Below, in pieces: positions 33,799 to 43,561 of a DNA stretch of 63,163 nucleotides (position 1 is its first letter; every line of letters starts with the position of its first letter). Made by a program: the position numbers and the translations under genes. Source of the DNA: Bacteroidaceae bacterium. GTDB lineage: Bacteria > Bacteroidota > Bacteroidia > Bacteroidales > Bacteroidaceae. The notes under the pieces were generated by a model that saw nothing but the letters and a program-made list of their open reading frames with translations, was not told where the DNA came from and ran no database searches. The stretch is taken from assembly GCA_017622495.1 (NCBI GenBank), contig JAGAQY010000038.1, positions 1 to 63,163 of the forward strand. The letters are read 5' to 3'.

Positions 33799-35139
33799 AT
33801 GAAACTACGCTACATCCTATGCGCAGCTCTTGCTATCGGCATGACTGCCACTGCCCAAGAGCAGGTGAAGTTTGAGGATTACTTCCTCCCCAAGACTATG
33901 CGCCTCGACTACTACCATGCAGGCGATGCCAAGAGTGAACATTTCTTTCTCGATGAGGTTATCGAAGAGCCCTACTGGGCTGGCAACAAACACTACCTTG
34001 TAGACGACCGCAACGTGGGCAACCACCGTTTCGAAGTGAAGGACAAGGCCACGGGCAAGGTGATTTACTCACGTGGCTTCAATACGCTCTTCAACGAGTG
34101 GCAGTGCACGCCCGAAGCACGCATCACCTCCAAGGCGATGCCCGAGGGCGTAGTATTTCCCTATCCCAAGAACGATGTCATCGTGGAGTTTTATACTCGC
34201 GAGAATAGAACAGGCAAAATGCACAAGAAATGGAGCTACGAGGTGGATGCCGACAGCTACTTCGTGCGCCGCTCGCGCCCCACACTCAGCACCATGGATA
34301 TTCACTACACGGGCAACCCCGCCCAGCGTGTCGATGTGGTCATCATCCCCGAGGGGTATACCGAGGCCGAGAAGGACAAGTTCGTGGCTGCTGCCAATGC
34401 CTTTGCCAAGGATATCCTCAGCTACCATCCCTATACGGAGTATGCCGACAAGTTTAACTTCCGTGCCGTATGGGCTCCCAGCGAGGAGTCGGGCATAAGC
34501 ATTCCCGGCGAGCACCTGTGGCGCAGCACCACACTCGATGCGCACTACTACACCTTCGACTCAGAGCGCTATCAGATGTTTGAGGACTACCAACGTGTGC
34601 TCGACATCGCTGCCAACGTACCTTACGAGATTATCTACGTACTCACCAACTCACAGAAGTATGGTGGTGGCGGCATCTACAACTTCTACGGAATAAGCGC
34701 AGCCAATATTCCCGGTGCCTCTACCCGTAAGACCTATAGCCATGAGTTTGGGCACCTCTTCGTGGGCTTGGCCGACGAGTATGTGGGCGGTTCAGAGATG
34801 AGCGACCTCTACTTTCCCGATGTGGAGCCTTGGGAGGGCAACATCACCACGCTTACCGACCTCGACTCCAAACTTTGGGGGCAACTCTTGCCCGAGGCCG
34901 ACAGAGCCAAGGCTACCGACCATAGTGGCTGGGACCTCAATCCGCAGAATCCGCAATCACCTGACTTCAACCCCAAGAAACCGTGGGCACTGGGCATCTA
35001 TGAGGGTGGCGGCTATCTACAGAAAGAAATCTATCGTCCCTGGCCCAACTGTATGATGAACTGGTTCCACCGCATCGACCTCTACTGCCCCGTATGCGTG
35101 GAGGAGATAAAGCAGGCGATAGAGTTATATGTAAAGTAG
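33799..35139 (+). CDS. Secreted M64-family metallopeptidase
   Basis: 446 aa, signal peptide MKLRYILCAALAIGMTATAQ. N-terminal beta domain (about 20-180), then the catalytic domain beginning RVDVVIIPEGYTEAEKDKF; the zinc site is HEFGHLFVGLADEY (HExxH), the signature of M64 IgA-type peptidases. YGGGGIYNFYG precedes it and the C-terminus has NCMMNWFHRIDLYCPVCVEEI with two cysteines. The frame extends 50 codons upstream, but that part lies in the hairpin repeats and promoter. The substrate is unknown; export to the surface or periplasm is likely. Confidence 0.9.
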   Translation: MKLRYILCAALAIGMTATAQEQVKFEDYFLPKTMRLDYYHAGDAKSEHFFLDEVIEEPYWAGNKHYLVDDRNVGNHRFEVKDKATGKVIYSRGFNTLFNEWQCTPEARITSKAMPEGVVFPYPKNDVIVEFYTRENRTGKMHKKWSYEVDADSYFVRRSRPTLSTMDIHYTGNPAQRVDVVIIPEGYTEAEKDKFVAAANAFAKDILSYHPYTEYADKFNFRAVWAPSEESGISIPGEHLWRSTTLDAHYYTFDSERYQMFEDYQRVLDIAANVPYEIIYVLTNSQKYGGGGIYNFYGISAANIPGASTRKTYSHEFGHLFVGLADEYVGGSEMSDLYFPDVEPWEGNITTLTDLDSKLWGQLLPEADRAKATDHSGWDLNPQNPQSPDFNPKKPWALGIYEGGGYLQKEIYRPWPNCMMNWFHRIDLYCPVCVEEIKQAIELYVK

Positions 35140-35143
35140 AAAT

Positions 35144-35183
35144 AAAAAAGAAAGAGGGAACCGCAGTTCCCTCTTTCTTTTTT
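35144..35183. terminator. Bidirectional terminator between the M64 gene and ilvE
   Basis: 18-bp perfect stem (35144-35161 and 35166-35183) with A-run and T-run at the ends, between converging genes: functional for both strands. Confidence 0.9.
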
Positions 35184-35189
35184 AACATG

Positions 35190-36215
35190 TTATTCCAACA
35201 CCGTCACCCAGCCGTAGCGGTCTTCGATGTCGCCATACTGTATGCCTCGCAATGTGTCGTACAGCTTGCGGCAGATGGGACCGGGCTTGCCATCCTTGGC
35301 GATGACATAGCTGCGCTTCATCTCCAGATCGTCGATACGCTCGATGGGCGATATCACTGCAGCCGTGCCACATGCACCAGCCTCCTCGAAGGTGTCGAGC
35401 TCCTCAATGGGAATCTGACGGCGCTCTACCTTCATACCCATATCCTCGGCCAACTGCATGAGGCTCTTGTTGGTGATTGAGGGCAGTATGGAGGTCGACT
35501 TGGGTGTCACGTAGGTATTGTCCTTGATGCCGAAGAAGTTGGCCGCACCACACTCGTCGATGTACTTCTTCTCCTTGGCGTCGAGGTAAAACTCGCACGA
35601 GTAGCCCAGGTCATGAGCCAGCTTGTTGGCCTTCATCGATGCGGCATAGTTGCCACCTACCTTATAGATACCTGTGCCGAGCGGTGCCGAGCGGTCGTAC
35701 TGGCGTATCACCACGTAGGGATTGGCTGCAAAGCCGCCCTTGAAGTAGGGACCTACGGGCATCACGAACACCATGAACAGGTACTCGTCGGCAGGGTGTA
35801 CACCCACCTGTGCTCCGGTGCCAATGAGCAGCGGACGTATGTAGAGCGATGCGCCGCTCTCGTAGGGAGGCACGAAGCGCTCGTTCATCTTCACCACCTT
35901 GGTTACCATCTCGCGGAACTTCTCGGTAGGCAGCTGAGGCATCAAGATGCCGTCGCAGGTGCTCTGCAGGCGCTCGGCGTTCGCTTCGAGACGGAAGATG
36001 CGCACCTTGCCATCCTTGCCACGGAAGGCTTTCAAACCCTCGAAGGCCTCTTGGCCATAGTGCAGGCAGGTAGCTGCCATATGCAGGGTGATGTTCTCGC
36101 TGTCAGACACTTCCACCTCGCCCCACTCACCGTTGCGGTAGTAGCAGCGCACGTTATAGTCTGTCTTCATGTAGCCGAACGAGAGGTTCGACCAATCCAA
36201 ATCCAATGCTTTCAT
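35190..36215 (-). CDS. ilvE: Branched-chain amino-acid aminotransferase
   Basis: 341 aa fold-type IV PLP enzyme making Val, Leu and Ile from their 2-oxo acids. Visible: LHYGQEAFEGLKAFRGKDG, RIFRLEANAERLQ, IRPLLIGTGAQVGVHPA, the lysine region YKVGGNYAAS, KYIDECGAANFFGI and the phosphate-binding GACGTAAVISPIE. It completes the pathway of ilvD and ilvBNC located 14 kb away. The leader (36216-36286) has a TACCTTTG promoter but no leader peptide like that of ilvB. Confidence 0.96.
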   Translation of the reverse strand: MKALDLDWSNLSFGYMKTDYNVRCYYRNGEWGEVEVSDSENITLHMAATCLHYGQEAFEGLKAFRGKDGKVRIFRLEANAERLQSTCDGILMPQLPTEKFREMVTKVVKMNERFVPPYESGASLYIRPLLIGTGAQVGVHPADEYLFMVFVMPVGPYFKGGFAANPYVVIRQYDRSAPLGTGIYKVGGNYAASMKANKLAHDLGYSCEFYLDAKEKKYIDECGAANFFGIKDNTYVTPKSTSILPSITNKSLMQLAEDMGMKVERRQIPIEELDTFEEAGACGTAAVISPIERIDDLEMKRSYVIAKDGKPGPICRKLYDTLRGIQYGDIEDRYGWVTVLE

Positions 36216-36286
36216 AACTATCTTATTATTGCCTTTTTAATACCTATACTAAACTACACGCTCCGTAGTCAGAGCAATAAAGGTTT

Positions 36287-36294
36287 CAAAGGTA
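36287..36294 (-). promoter_or_regulatory. -7 promoter element (TACCTTTG) for ilvE
   Basis: Minus-strand TACCTTTG, 71 nt before the ilvE ATG. Confidence 0.6.
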
Positions 36295-36453
36295 TACAAT
36301 CTAACTTTATTCACCAAATTTATATCTAAAAAAATGGCAAGATATTGTAGCATGCACTCCTTTACGGCAAGCACACCTCCACTACATCCCATCGGTCAGA
36401 AGCCTCACGATACATTTTCTTTACCCAATGGATGAAGATTGCAGAATATTGTC

Positions 36454-36461
36454 TATATTTG
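36454..36461 (+). promoter_or_regulatory. -7 promoter element (TATATTTG) of the sensor-regulator gene
   Basis: TATATTTG ends only 6 nt before the ATG at 36468, so the transcript would be nearly or completely leaderless. Confidence 0.55.
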
Positions 36462-36467
36462 CATTCG

Positions 36468-39314
36468 ATGAAACTGATACATAATAAACTGCGCACATAC
36501 TGTTCAGCAGTAACCCTACGCATGGGGCTGATGACCATGGTTGCGGTGGCCACGATGGCGGCTACGGCACGCGAGACGACACACATACACGTACACAACG
36601 GACTCACAGGCGAGAACGTGCAGGAAGTATATACCGACAGGCAGGGACTCACATGGGTGGGCACCAATGAGGGAGTATGCTGCTACAATGGAGCCGACGT
36701 GGTGTACTTCGGGCCCAACGAGGCAGGAGCACAGCAATCGGTAGCTCACGTGATAGAAATGCCCGACGGCACCATAGTATTGGGTACGAGAGGCGGATTA
36801 TGCCGCATAGACATTGAGAGACAATGCTACACGGTGGTGACCGAGGAGGTGGGCATAATCAATGCTCTATGTCTGGTAAACGACACACTCGTGATAGGAA
36901 GCCGCAATGGACTATGGGTATACCACAACGATAAGCACATGGAACGCATCGCACTGGAAGGCACCGTAGCACAGCGCGAAAATGCCATCAACGCCATGGT
37001 CACTGACGGAGCCGACGGAGTATGGATATGCACCAACCAGCGACTCATGCACGTGACATTCCCCACACGCAACATAAAGAAGTATGACATAACACCTGCA
37101 CTGCTCAACGGCAACATACGCACACTGTGCCGCATAGGAGAAACATTATATATAGGTCCGCACACGGGAGCGCTGTTTAGCTTCGACTCCACGAACGAGA
37201 CTTTTGCCCCCTGCCCACACTTTGCATTGGAGAACATCGTCAACCTCAGCACCGACGGCACCTCACTCTACGTAGGCACTAACGGAAACGGAGCCTACCG
37301 AATAGACACACAAAGAGGACACATAGCCGAACACTGGCACACAGAATCAGGTGAGCAGGCGCTGCCCGACAATATGGTAAACCACTTTGCACACGACCCG
37401 CTTCTGGGCATCAACTGGTGGGGTCTGTACCCGAGTGGACTGATCCACGAGCGACACCAGCGGCCACTGTTCTCCACCTATCGATATGGTTCGTTCGACT
37501 CGGGCAAGCATCCTATACGCTGCTTCTGCATACAGGGAAGCGAAAGACTTATAGGCACCTCAGACGGCATGTGGTACATAAACGAAGCCAGTGGCGAAGT
37601 GAGGCACATAGGCCGCAAGCAGTTTGGCGACAACAACATCAACGACATCGTATACTACGGCGAACGATATCTTATAGCAGCCAGAGGCATCATAACCTAC
37701 GACCCGCAATCAGATACGCTGACACCGCTCTCTGAAGACGAGGTAGTGTGCCACGGCATATTCAACAACTTCTGCATCATGAATGAAGGCAAGGAATTAT
37801 TGGCAAGCAGCGACCTGGGGCTGGCAGTGATAAATGCCGAGCTACAGGTGAAGCAGGTACTCACGCCCTTCAACTCAAGACTGCCCGAGACGTACCCCGT
37901 AGACATCCTGTCAGACGGGGCAGGCAAGACGTGGGTGGGCACTACATCACAGCTATGCATACTCAACGAGCACACGGGACAAATACAAACCGACGGGTTC
38001 CCTGCCGACTTCTTCGACAAAGCACTGTCTCTACACTTCGTCACGGCACTAGACGGCGACATGATAGCATACACCGAAAAGGACATATACAAATGCAAGG
38101 TTGACCTCAGCAGTTACCAGCACTACGACATGGCAGAGTTAGCAGATGCCATAGTGACGGCAGTTATACCCTATGGTGAGCACTACTGGATAGGCACAAA
38201 TACGGGATTGATATTGTGCGATGCCGACTTTGTACCCGTGACACGATACGACAAGAGCGATGGCCTGCACCATCATAAAGTTACTGGACGCGAACATGCA
38301 CGCGACAACGAAGGAACACTATGGATTGCACTGGAGAAGGGCATGGCATTACTCACTCCCGACGGACAGACTCAGCTACACCATCCCAAAGTGGGACGTG
38401 TGGCCATACGACAGGTAAGAGTGGACGGACGCGAACTGGATGAAACCACACCGATTGCCTTGGCACGCAACAAGGGAACAATATACGTAAGATGGAACTT
38501 CGGATCCGAGGAACTCACCATAGAACCCATGCTACTCGACTATGCTGAGCAGCGCGGACGAATATACGAATGGAAGTTGGGCAACAGAGATTACCGCAGC
38601 ACCAAAGGAAAAGCTACATTAAGCATCAGAGCGCTGCGCCCCGGACGACACACACTGCGCATACGTCTACTCGGACATGAAGAGACAGCAACCGAATACA
38701 CGATAGCAGTAATGCCATCGGGCAGTTTCTGGCTGGAGATGGCACTCGCATTGGCTATCATCTGCATCGGTGTGATATCATACAAATACCGTAGGCGCAA
38801 AGAGCAACTGACCAAACTGCTGCGACAGAAACACCAACTGGAACTGCGCATCGCTGCCGAGAAGGCCGTAGAGGCACACAAGCAAGAAGAACACCGACGA
38901 CATATAGCACAGGAGCAGGAACGACGTCAGGCACAGCAGGAGCGCACACAGCGCAGCAGCGAGCTATACCGTACATTAGCACAGCAAGTAAAGGAATACC
39001 TGACTACATCGAAAGCCTATTGCAACCCCTCACTCAAAGTGGCCGACGTGGCCACAGCAGTAGGCACTACCACCACCAACATATCGGAAATGTGTAGTCG
39101 CTACATGAAGACATCGTTCTTCTCACTCATCAACGGATACAGATTCAAGGAATTCAAGCGTATAGTACGTGACGAGCAATATGCCAACTACACCATTACC
39201 GCGCTGGCTGAAATGTGTGGGTTCAAGAAGTCATCCTTCTTCAACGTTTTCAAGGAGCATGAAGGGTGTACGCCCGCTGCGTGGCTCAAGAAAGAGGGTA
39301 TCAAGAGAGAGTGA
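36468..39314 (+). CDS. Membrane-spanning sensor-regulator: Reg_prop propeller, Y_Y_Y, coiled coil, AraC-type HTH
   Basis: 948 aa. An N-terminal signal or anchor segment is followed by a periplasmic beta-propeller made of Reg_prop-like repeats (VQEVYTDRQGLTWVGTNEGVCCYNG is the first; further blades with W-I/V-G-T/C-N), a Y_Y_Y-like domain (about 640-750), one membrane helix (FWLEMALALAIICIGVISY, about 757-775), a Glu/Gln-rich coiled coil (about 780-845) and a C-terminal AraC HTH (VADVATAVGTTTTNISEMC; TITALAEMCGFKKSSFFNVF). It resembles hybrid two-component polysaccharide sensors but has no histidine kinase or receiver. It faces the lyase gene end-to-end, which may be a target. Start: ATG at 36468; the internal ATG at 36522 is an alternative. 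Confidence 0.85.
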   Translation: MKLIHNKLRTYCSAVTLRMGLMTMVAVATMAATARETTHIHVHNGLTGENVQEVYTDRQGLTWVGTNEGVCCYNGADVVYFGPNEAGAQQSVAHVIEMPDGTIVLGTRGGLCRIDIERQCYTVVTEEVGIINALCLVNDTLVIGSRNGLWVYHNDKHMERIALEGTVAQRENAINAMVTDGADGVWICTNQRLMHVTFPTRNIKKYDITPALLNGNIRTLCRIGETLYIGPHTGALFSFDSTNETFAPCPHFALENIVNLSTDGTSLYVGTNGNGAYRIDTQRGHIAEHWHTESGEQALPDNMVNHFAHDPLLGINWWGLYPSGLIHERHQRPLFSTYRYGSFDSGKHPIRCFCIQGSERLIGTSDGMWYINEASGEVRHIGRKQFGDNNINDIVYYGERYLIAARGIITYDPQSDTLTPLSEDEVVCHGIFNNFCIMNEGKELLASSDLGLAVINAELQVKQVLTPFNSRLPETYPVDILSDGAGKTWVGTTSQLCILNEHTGQIQTDGFPADFFDKALSLHFVTALDGDMIAYTEKDIYKCKVDLSSYQHYDMAELADAIVTAVIPYGEHYWIGTNTGLILCDADFVPVTRYDKSDGLHHHKVTGREHARDNEGTLWIALEKGMALLTPDGQTQLHHPKVGRVAIRQVRVDGRELDETTPIALARNKGTIYVRWNFGSEELTIEPMLLDYAEQRGRIYEWKLGNRDYRSTKGKATLSIRALRPGRHTLRIRLLGHEETATEYTIAVMPSGSFWLEMALALAIICIGVISYKYRRRKEQLTKLLRQKHQLELRIAAEKAVEAHKQEEHRRHIAQEQERRQAQQERTQRSSELYRTLAQQVKEYLTTSKAYCNPSLKVADVATAVGTTTTNISEMCSRYMKTSFFSLINGYRFKEFKRIVRDEQYANYTITALAEMCGFKKSSFFNVFKEHEGCTPAAWLKKEGIKRE

Positions 39315-39348
39315 GTAGAACCATGAAATGCCCTTAAACCTATACCCA

Positions 39349-42300
39349 CTACCTTACCAACAATTTCTCTACCGTAACACTACCATCACTCCAGATACGA
39401 CGGCAGAGCACTATACCGGGTTGCGAAGTATCGAGACGCAAGCCACCAAGCGAGTAAAACTCCTCGGCAATGGGTATATCGGCGATAACAGGCGACAACT
39501 TCAGATCGACATCATCGGCCGAAATGAGCTGAAAAGGATAGTCTACAGGAATCTCCGAGCCTGCAAAGTTAATGCCCCCATCATCGGCTACAACCCAACA
39601 TACATTACCCGAGGTACCATTGTTTTGGATACTGAGCCAGTCGCTATCCTTAGCTCCCTTGATGCGAAAGGGACGCAAGGTAGTAGTTTTCATGAGGCCC
39701 TCCTTGTTGAGATATAGACCATCGTATAGGCTAATAAAATTGTAGCGATCCGACTTGAATTCAAGCTGCCATATCTGGGTAGCATGCACCTCAGTTGTAT
39801 CGGTATTGGCATGGAGCGGTGCCAACAGGGCAGGCACATCAGTCTGCCCTGAATTAGTGAGATATGTATCAGTATAGCGGTGACGGATGAGGTAATTACC
39901 GCTATCATAGGAGCGAAACTCCTTGGCGCCCTCGTGCACATAGATATAATAGGTAAGGTTAGTGGTGGTGCCATCGAGAGTGTAAGATACGGTATACTCC
40001 CCCGAGGTATCCACAGAGTCGAGCCGCAACGCGGGTTCTGTACTGCCATCGCTCCACTGCCATGTGCCGTAAGAGAGGATTTCAGAGACATTGGGCCGTA
40101 GCACTACACTGGTGCCTTCATCGACCGCGATGACTTGTGTATCGATATACTTTTCTGTACCTACTATCAGTTCGGGGCGCATGAGTTTAACCTTAATGCT
40201 GAAGGTAAGTGCACTCCTGCGTCCACCCTGGTTGGTGAACACCACGGTAATGTCGCGATCGGTAGTGACAGCGGGGATAGTAATTGATGAGCCTTTCTGA
40301 CCATTCTCCCAGGCATAGGTGCCCCAGCCGCCCTTATCGCTCACGGAAAGGGTGACGCTGCTGCCGTAAAACACGGATGCCTCGGTAGTGGCAGTAGTAA
40401 CGCCATCAATTGTCACAGTGGGAGTGAGCGATGTGGCCTCACAGTCGCCCGCCACAGCAATGGTAAACACCTGCTCGCTCTTGATACCATGAGCATTGGT
40501 ATAGGTAGCACGATAGACGCGACTCTCATTGGCCGTAATAGTGATATCCTTGGTGGTGGCACCCGTATTCCATTGCCATAGGCCGGTATTCTCCTCGCCT
40601 ACCGGGAGCTGAGGAGAGAGGGTCACCTCAGTACCAGGAGCCAATGCTGTATTGGTAGATATAGCGTAGCTCTGCTTGGTAGCTCCCAGCTCATTATGAG
40701 CAATAGTAGTGCCATTATAAGTAATCTGAGGAGTAAGCAAAGTGGGCACTTTGTCAGGAGTCGCCAAGCCATCTTGCGTACAGGTAAGTACTGTGTAGCC
40801 CAGATGATCGTAGCCACCACTGGTCGAGCCAGCCCCACCACCATCAATGCCCATCTGCTGCAGGGCACGTGAGGCATACTTCAGTTCCATTCCTTTGACA
40901 CCCTCGTAGTGTCCGATGATACGTCCCCATACAGGGCGCATATGTCCGCGTCCACTGGCCGAGATAGTGGAATGCACTGTTGCAAGATGCCAAGCGGTAT
41001 TGGCACCGGCATAGCGGTAAGTAGTCCATGGCAGGTCATCCACATTGCAATTGTTGTATGCAGCCACATACTCGATACCGGCAGCCAAACGGTTGTCCAT
41101 GTAGGAATAGAGGTCATCGCCCTGATTCCAGGCCATTTGGCAGATGTCGGCAGCCAGTCCCATAGCCATATAGGTGTGGCCCTGATCGCGACCACTCTCC
41201 TGCATCTGTCCGAGCTTGCCGTAAGGACCGCGCTCGTCATCGTAGACTATCGGCACCAAGTTACCCAAAAACTCATTTAGACCATCATTGCTGATTACTG
41301 ATCCACGATTGTCCGTAAAGGTGCCCACATGGTCGTATTTATAAAATGATATTCCTTGATTATATATGTACACATCATCGCACAGGATACCGATAGTCAT
41401 CAGTGCCATCACATTGCACAGTCCCCAGTTGCTCCAATAGTGCCCAGGGCGTCCTCCTCCCTGTCCATTTGCATTCTCCCACGTATTATTGCGACGACGC
41501 ATGAAGTCGATGCAGGAGGGGTACCACACTTCGAGCATCCAGCGACGGAAGGTCTCGAAGTCTTCACGTTTCCATCCCTCATAGTCGCGCATGAGTTCGG
41601 CAGCTTGGGCAAACTGGTAACCGTAGAGTCCAGCAGCCAAGGCAAAGTTACTGTCTCCCCCTATTCCCTTCGTGGTGTTTGCCCATTGGTTGAGCACTGC
41701 CACGGCATGCTTGGCATGAGCCTCGCTTCCATCAATCTTCCATCGCAGCGCGTTCTGGTAGGCTATGGTAGCACCACGGGCTGCATTGATATAGTTCTCC
41801 CCCACTCCACCACCACGCACGATGGTCTCTACGGGGTAGCTGGCAGCCGAAGCCTGCGAGTAAGCAGCTTCCTTGAGAACGTTGTAGGCTGCTACCACCT
41901 CGGGGTTTCCCTCGGCAATCTGACGGCGTATTCGTTCAAAGTCGGCATCGGTATGCAGTCCTCCCGGATGGCGGAAGCCGCGGTCAGTATCGTAACCTGC
42001 GATGATGCCGCTCATGTCAAGGGTAAAGCCCTTGGTTCTCTCGAGTTGTGTCTTGGCCGTATTCAGCGCCTTGAGGTACTCATCAATGACAGTCTGGCTG
42101 AGGCGCCCATCGTTGCATGCAGCCGAGGCCATGCGCAAGGCATCACGATACTCCTCTATAGCCAATGGAGGATAATCGGTAACTGACAGCGCAGCCAGAT
42201 ACTCTTCAGCTTTCGCCACGGCGGCCTTCAGGGCAGTATAGTCACCAGTCTGGCCATAGCGCCATGCATCTTCGAGATTATTAACAACGAGGGCGAGCTC

Positions 42301-43041
42301 GGCAATCTCGGTAGCCTCTAGCACGCGGTCGTAAAGGCGAATATCGGCTACATGGGTATTCTTCAAGTAGTTGTCGCCCGAGAAGGGAGGACGTCCTATC
42401 CATGCGTAATTGACAGCTTCGGTGAAGTTGGTGGTATTGGCTGGCATAGAGGTGCTGCTGCCAGCGAGTTCCCCATTGAGGTAAAGTTTTGCGACACCTC
42501 CTTTCTGAGTGTAGAGCACATGGACCCACTCGTCTTTGGCCGACTCACCGCCCACTTCAATACCCACCTCATTATTGTAACCGCCAGTGGAGTTGGCAAA
42601 ACGCTGGGCATTGAGGCGATAGGCCGAATACTTGCCCGAGGTGGCACTATTGGCCACCGTGGTAGAGAAAGCCCAAAGAAAATGTCCGTTGCCCGAGAGA
42701 GAAGTGGCCTTATTGACTCGGTAATACATAGAGATGGTATAATTGTCGAGCGTGCGGAACAATGCTCCGACCTTGGCCGTCATATCAAGAAAACCGCCCG
42801 ATTGACCCAGATTGAGCAGTGCCCAATCACCCATGACGTCAATGGCAGCACCGTTGCGCAGCGTAGCATCTATACCCGAAGCTGATTTGTCAGTGATAGT
42901 TGTGCCGTCGGCTGCCTGGAAATCGTAATGCAACACAAGGCCTTGAGATACATCGGCCACCAGTGGCAAAGTTCCTAATGAGAAGGTGAGGCATAAGAAG
43001 ACTGCACGCAGAGAGTGCAGCAAAGCATAGCGGTTGTTCAT
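39349..43041 (-). CDS. Secreted LamG and alginate-lyase-domain protein, putative polysaccharide lyase
   Basis: 1230 aa. Signal peptide (about 1-30); LamG/concanavalin-like domain (about 35-235; GLVLHYDFQAADG, YLNGELAGSS, DIRLYDRVLEATEIAEL); helical FIVAR-like linker (about 245-335); helical lyase domain (about 350-760) with GGRPGHYWSNWGLCNVMALM and ESGRDQGHTYMAMGLAADICQ, where the His, Tyr and Arg are probable catalytic residues; then repeated beta domains and a C-terminal FYSLGGLRL...GIVL segment like Bacteroidales cell-surface sorting tails. The pattern fits PF05426-type lyases, possibly family PL38; substrate unknown, probably a uronic acid polymer. ATG at 43041 preferred over GTG at 43050. 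Confidence 0.75.
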   Translation of the reverse strand: MNNRYALLHSLRAVFLCLTFSLGTLPLVADVSQGLVLHYDFQAADGTTITDKSASGIDATLRNGAAIDVMGDWALLNLGQSGGFLDMTAKVGALFRTLDNYTISMYYRVNKATSLSGNGHFLWAFSTTVANSATSGKYSAYRLNAQRFANSTGGYNNEVGIEVGGESAKDEWVHVLYTQKGGVAKLYLNGELAGSSTSMPANTTNFTEAVNYAWIGRPPFSGDNYLKNTHVADIRLYDRVLEATEIAELALVVNNLEDAWRYGQTGDYTALKAAVAKAEEYLAALSVTDYPPLAIEEYRDALRMASAACNDGRLSQTVIDEYLKALNTAKTQLERTKGFTLDMSGIIAGYDTDRGFRHPGGLHTDADFERIRRQIAEGNPEVVAAYNVLKEAAYSQASAASYPVETIVRGGGVGENYINAARGATIAYQNALRWKIDGSEAHAKHAVAVLNQWANTTKGIGGDSNFALAAGLYGYQFAQAAELMRDYEGWKREDFETFRRWMLEVWYPSCIDFMRRRNNTWENANGQGGGRPGHYWSNWGLCNVMALMTIGILCDDVYIYNQGISFYKYDHVGTFTDNRGSVISNDGLNEFLGNLVPIVYDDERGPYGKLGQMQESGRDQGHTYMAMGLAADICQMAWNQGDDLYSYMDNRLAAGIEYVAAYNNCNVDDLPWTTYRYAGANTAWHLATVHSTISASGRGHMRPVWGRIIGHYEGVKGMELKYASRALQQMGIDGGGAGSTSGGYDHLGYTVLTCTQDGLATPDKVPTLLTPQITYNGTTIAHNELGATKQSYAISTNTALAPGTEVTLSPQLPVGEENTGLWQWNTGATTKDITITANESRVYRATYTNAHGIKSEQVFTIAVAGDCEATSLTPTVTIDGVTTATTEASVFYGSSVTLSVSDKGGWGTYAWENGQKGSSITIPAVTTDRDITVVFTNQGGRRSALTFSIKVKLMRPELIVGTEKYIDTQVIAVDEGTSVVLRPNVSEILSYGTWQWSDGSTEPALRLDSVDTSGEYTVSYTLDGTTTNLTYYIYVHEGAKEFRSYDSGNYLIRHRYTDTYLTNSGQTDVPALLAPLHANTDTTEVHATQIWQLEFKSDRYNFISLYDGLYLNKEGLMKTTTLRPFRIKGAKDSDWLSIQNNGTSGNVCWVVADDGGINFAGSEIPVDYPFQLISADDVDLKLSPVIADIPIAEEFYSLGGLRLDTSQPGIVLCRRIWSDGSVTVEKLLVR

Positions 43042-43069
43042 AGTCTTCACAAATTATATCTTTACTGCG

Positions 43070-43077
43070 CAAAGATA
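43070..43077 (-). promoter_or_regulatory. -7 promoter element (TATCTTTG) of the lyase gene
   Basis: Minus-strand TATCTTTG, 28 nt before the ATG at 43041. Confidence 0.6.
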
Positions 43078-43230
43078 CAATTTTATCGTATACCTTAGTC
43101 ACCGAAGAGAAAAAAAACGCTACGCTACTATCTACATAGAAGTCAAACAGCACAGCACACTCTATAACAAGTACTTATAGTGCACAATGACTGCTCCAAG
43201 AGAATCGTGCGGACTGTAAAAGAAACGGAT

Positions 43231-43494
43231 TTATTCCTTTACCTCCTCAAAGTCCACATATTCGCCCTCAGATTCATCGAATATCTTTTCCCGTTTCTTA
43301 GAGCTGGAGGCCGACTGCTGGGAATGGGAGGTACGAGTATCAGAATGGGCAGATGAGGTTGCCTGACCTGTGTGAGAATAGCGAGGTTCACGACGTCCGA
43401 AAAGAAGATTGATGATGCCACGCAACAAAGAGCCACCTATTATAATAAGGAATAGGAAAAACAGGAACAAGAAGAAAAATATACTTGCAAACAT
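43231..43494 (-). CDS. DUF4834 family small membrane protein
   Basis: 87 aa: Phe/Leu-rich membrane helix (residues 4-22), IINLLFGRREPR, a Ser/His-rich linker, then the acidic C-terminus EGEYVDFEEVKE that typifies DUF4834. Function unknown. It starts 67 nt after pssA on the same strand, so it is the last gene of the psd-pssA operon. Confidence 0.85.
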   Translation of the reverse strand: MFASIFFFLFLFFLFLIIIGGSLLRGIINLLFGRREPRYSHTGQATSSAHSDTRTSHSQQSASSSKKREKIFDESEGEYVDFEEVKE

Positions 43495-43561
43495 CTATTT
43501 TCAAAGTTATGGTTACGGTGACATATACACAAATGACATGCCAAAATGTTCACACACGGCA

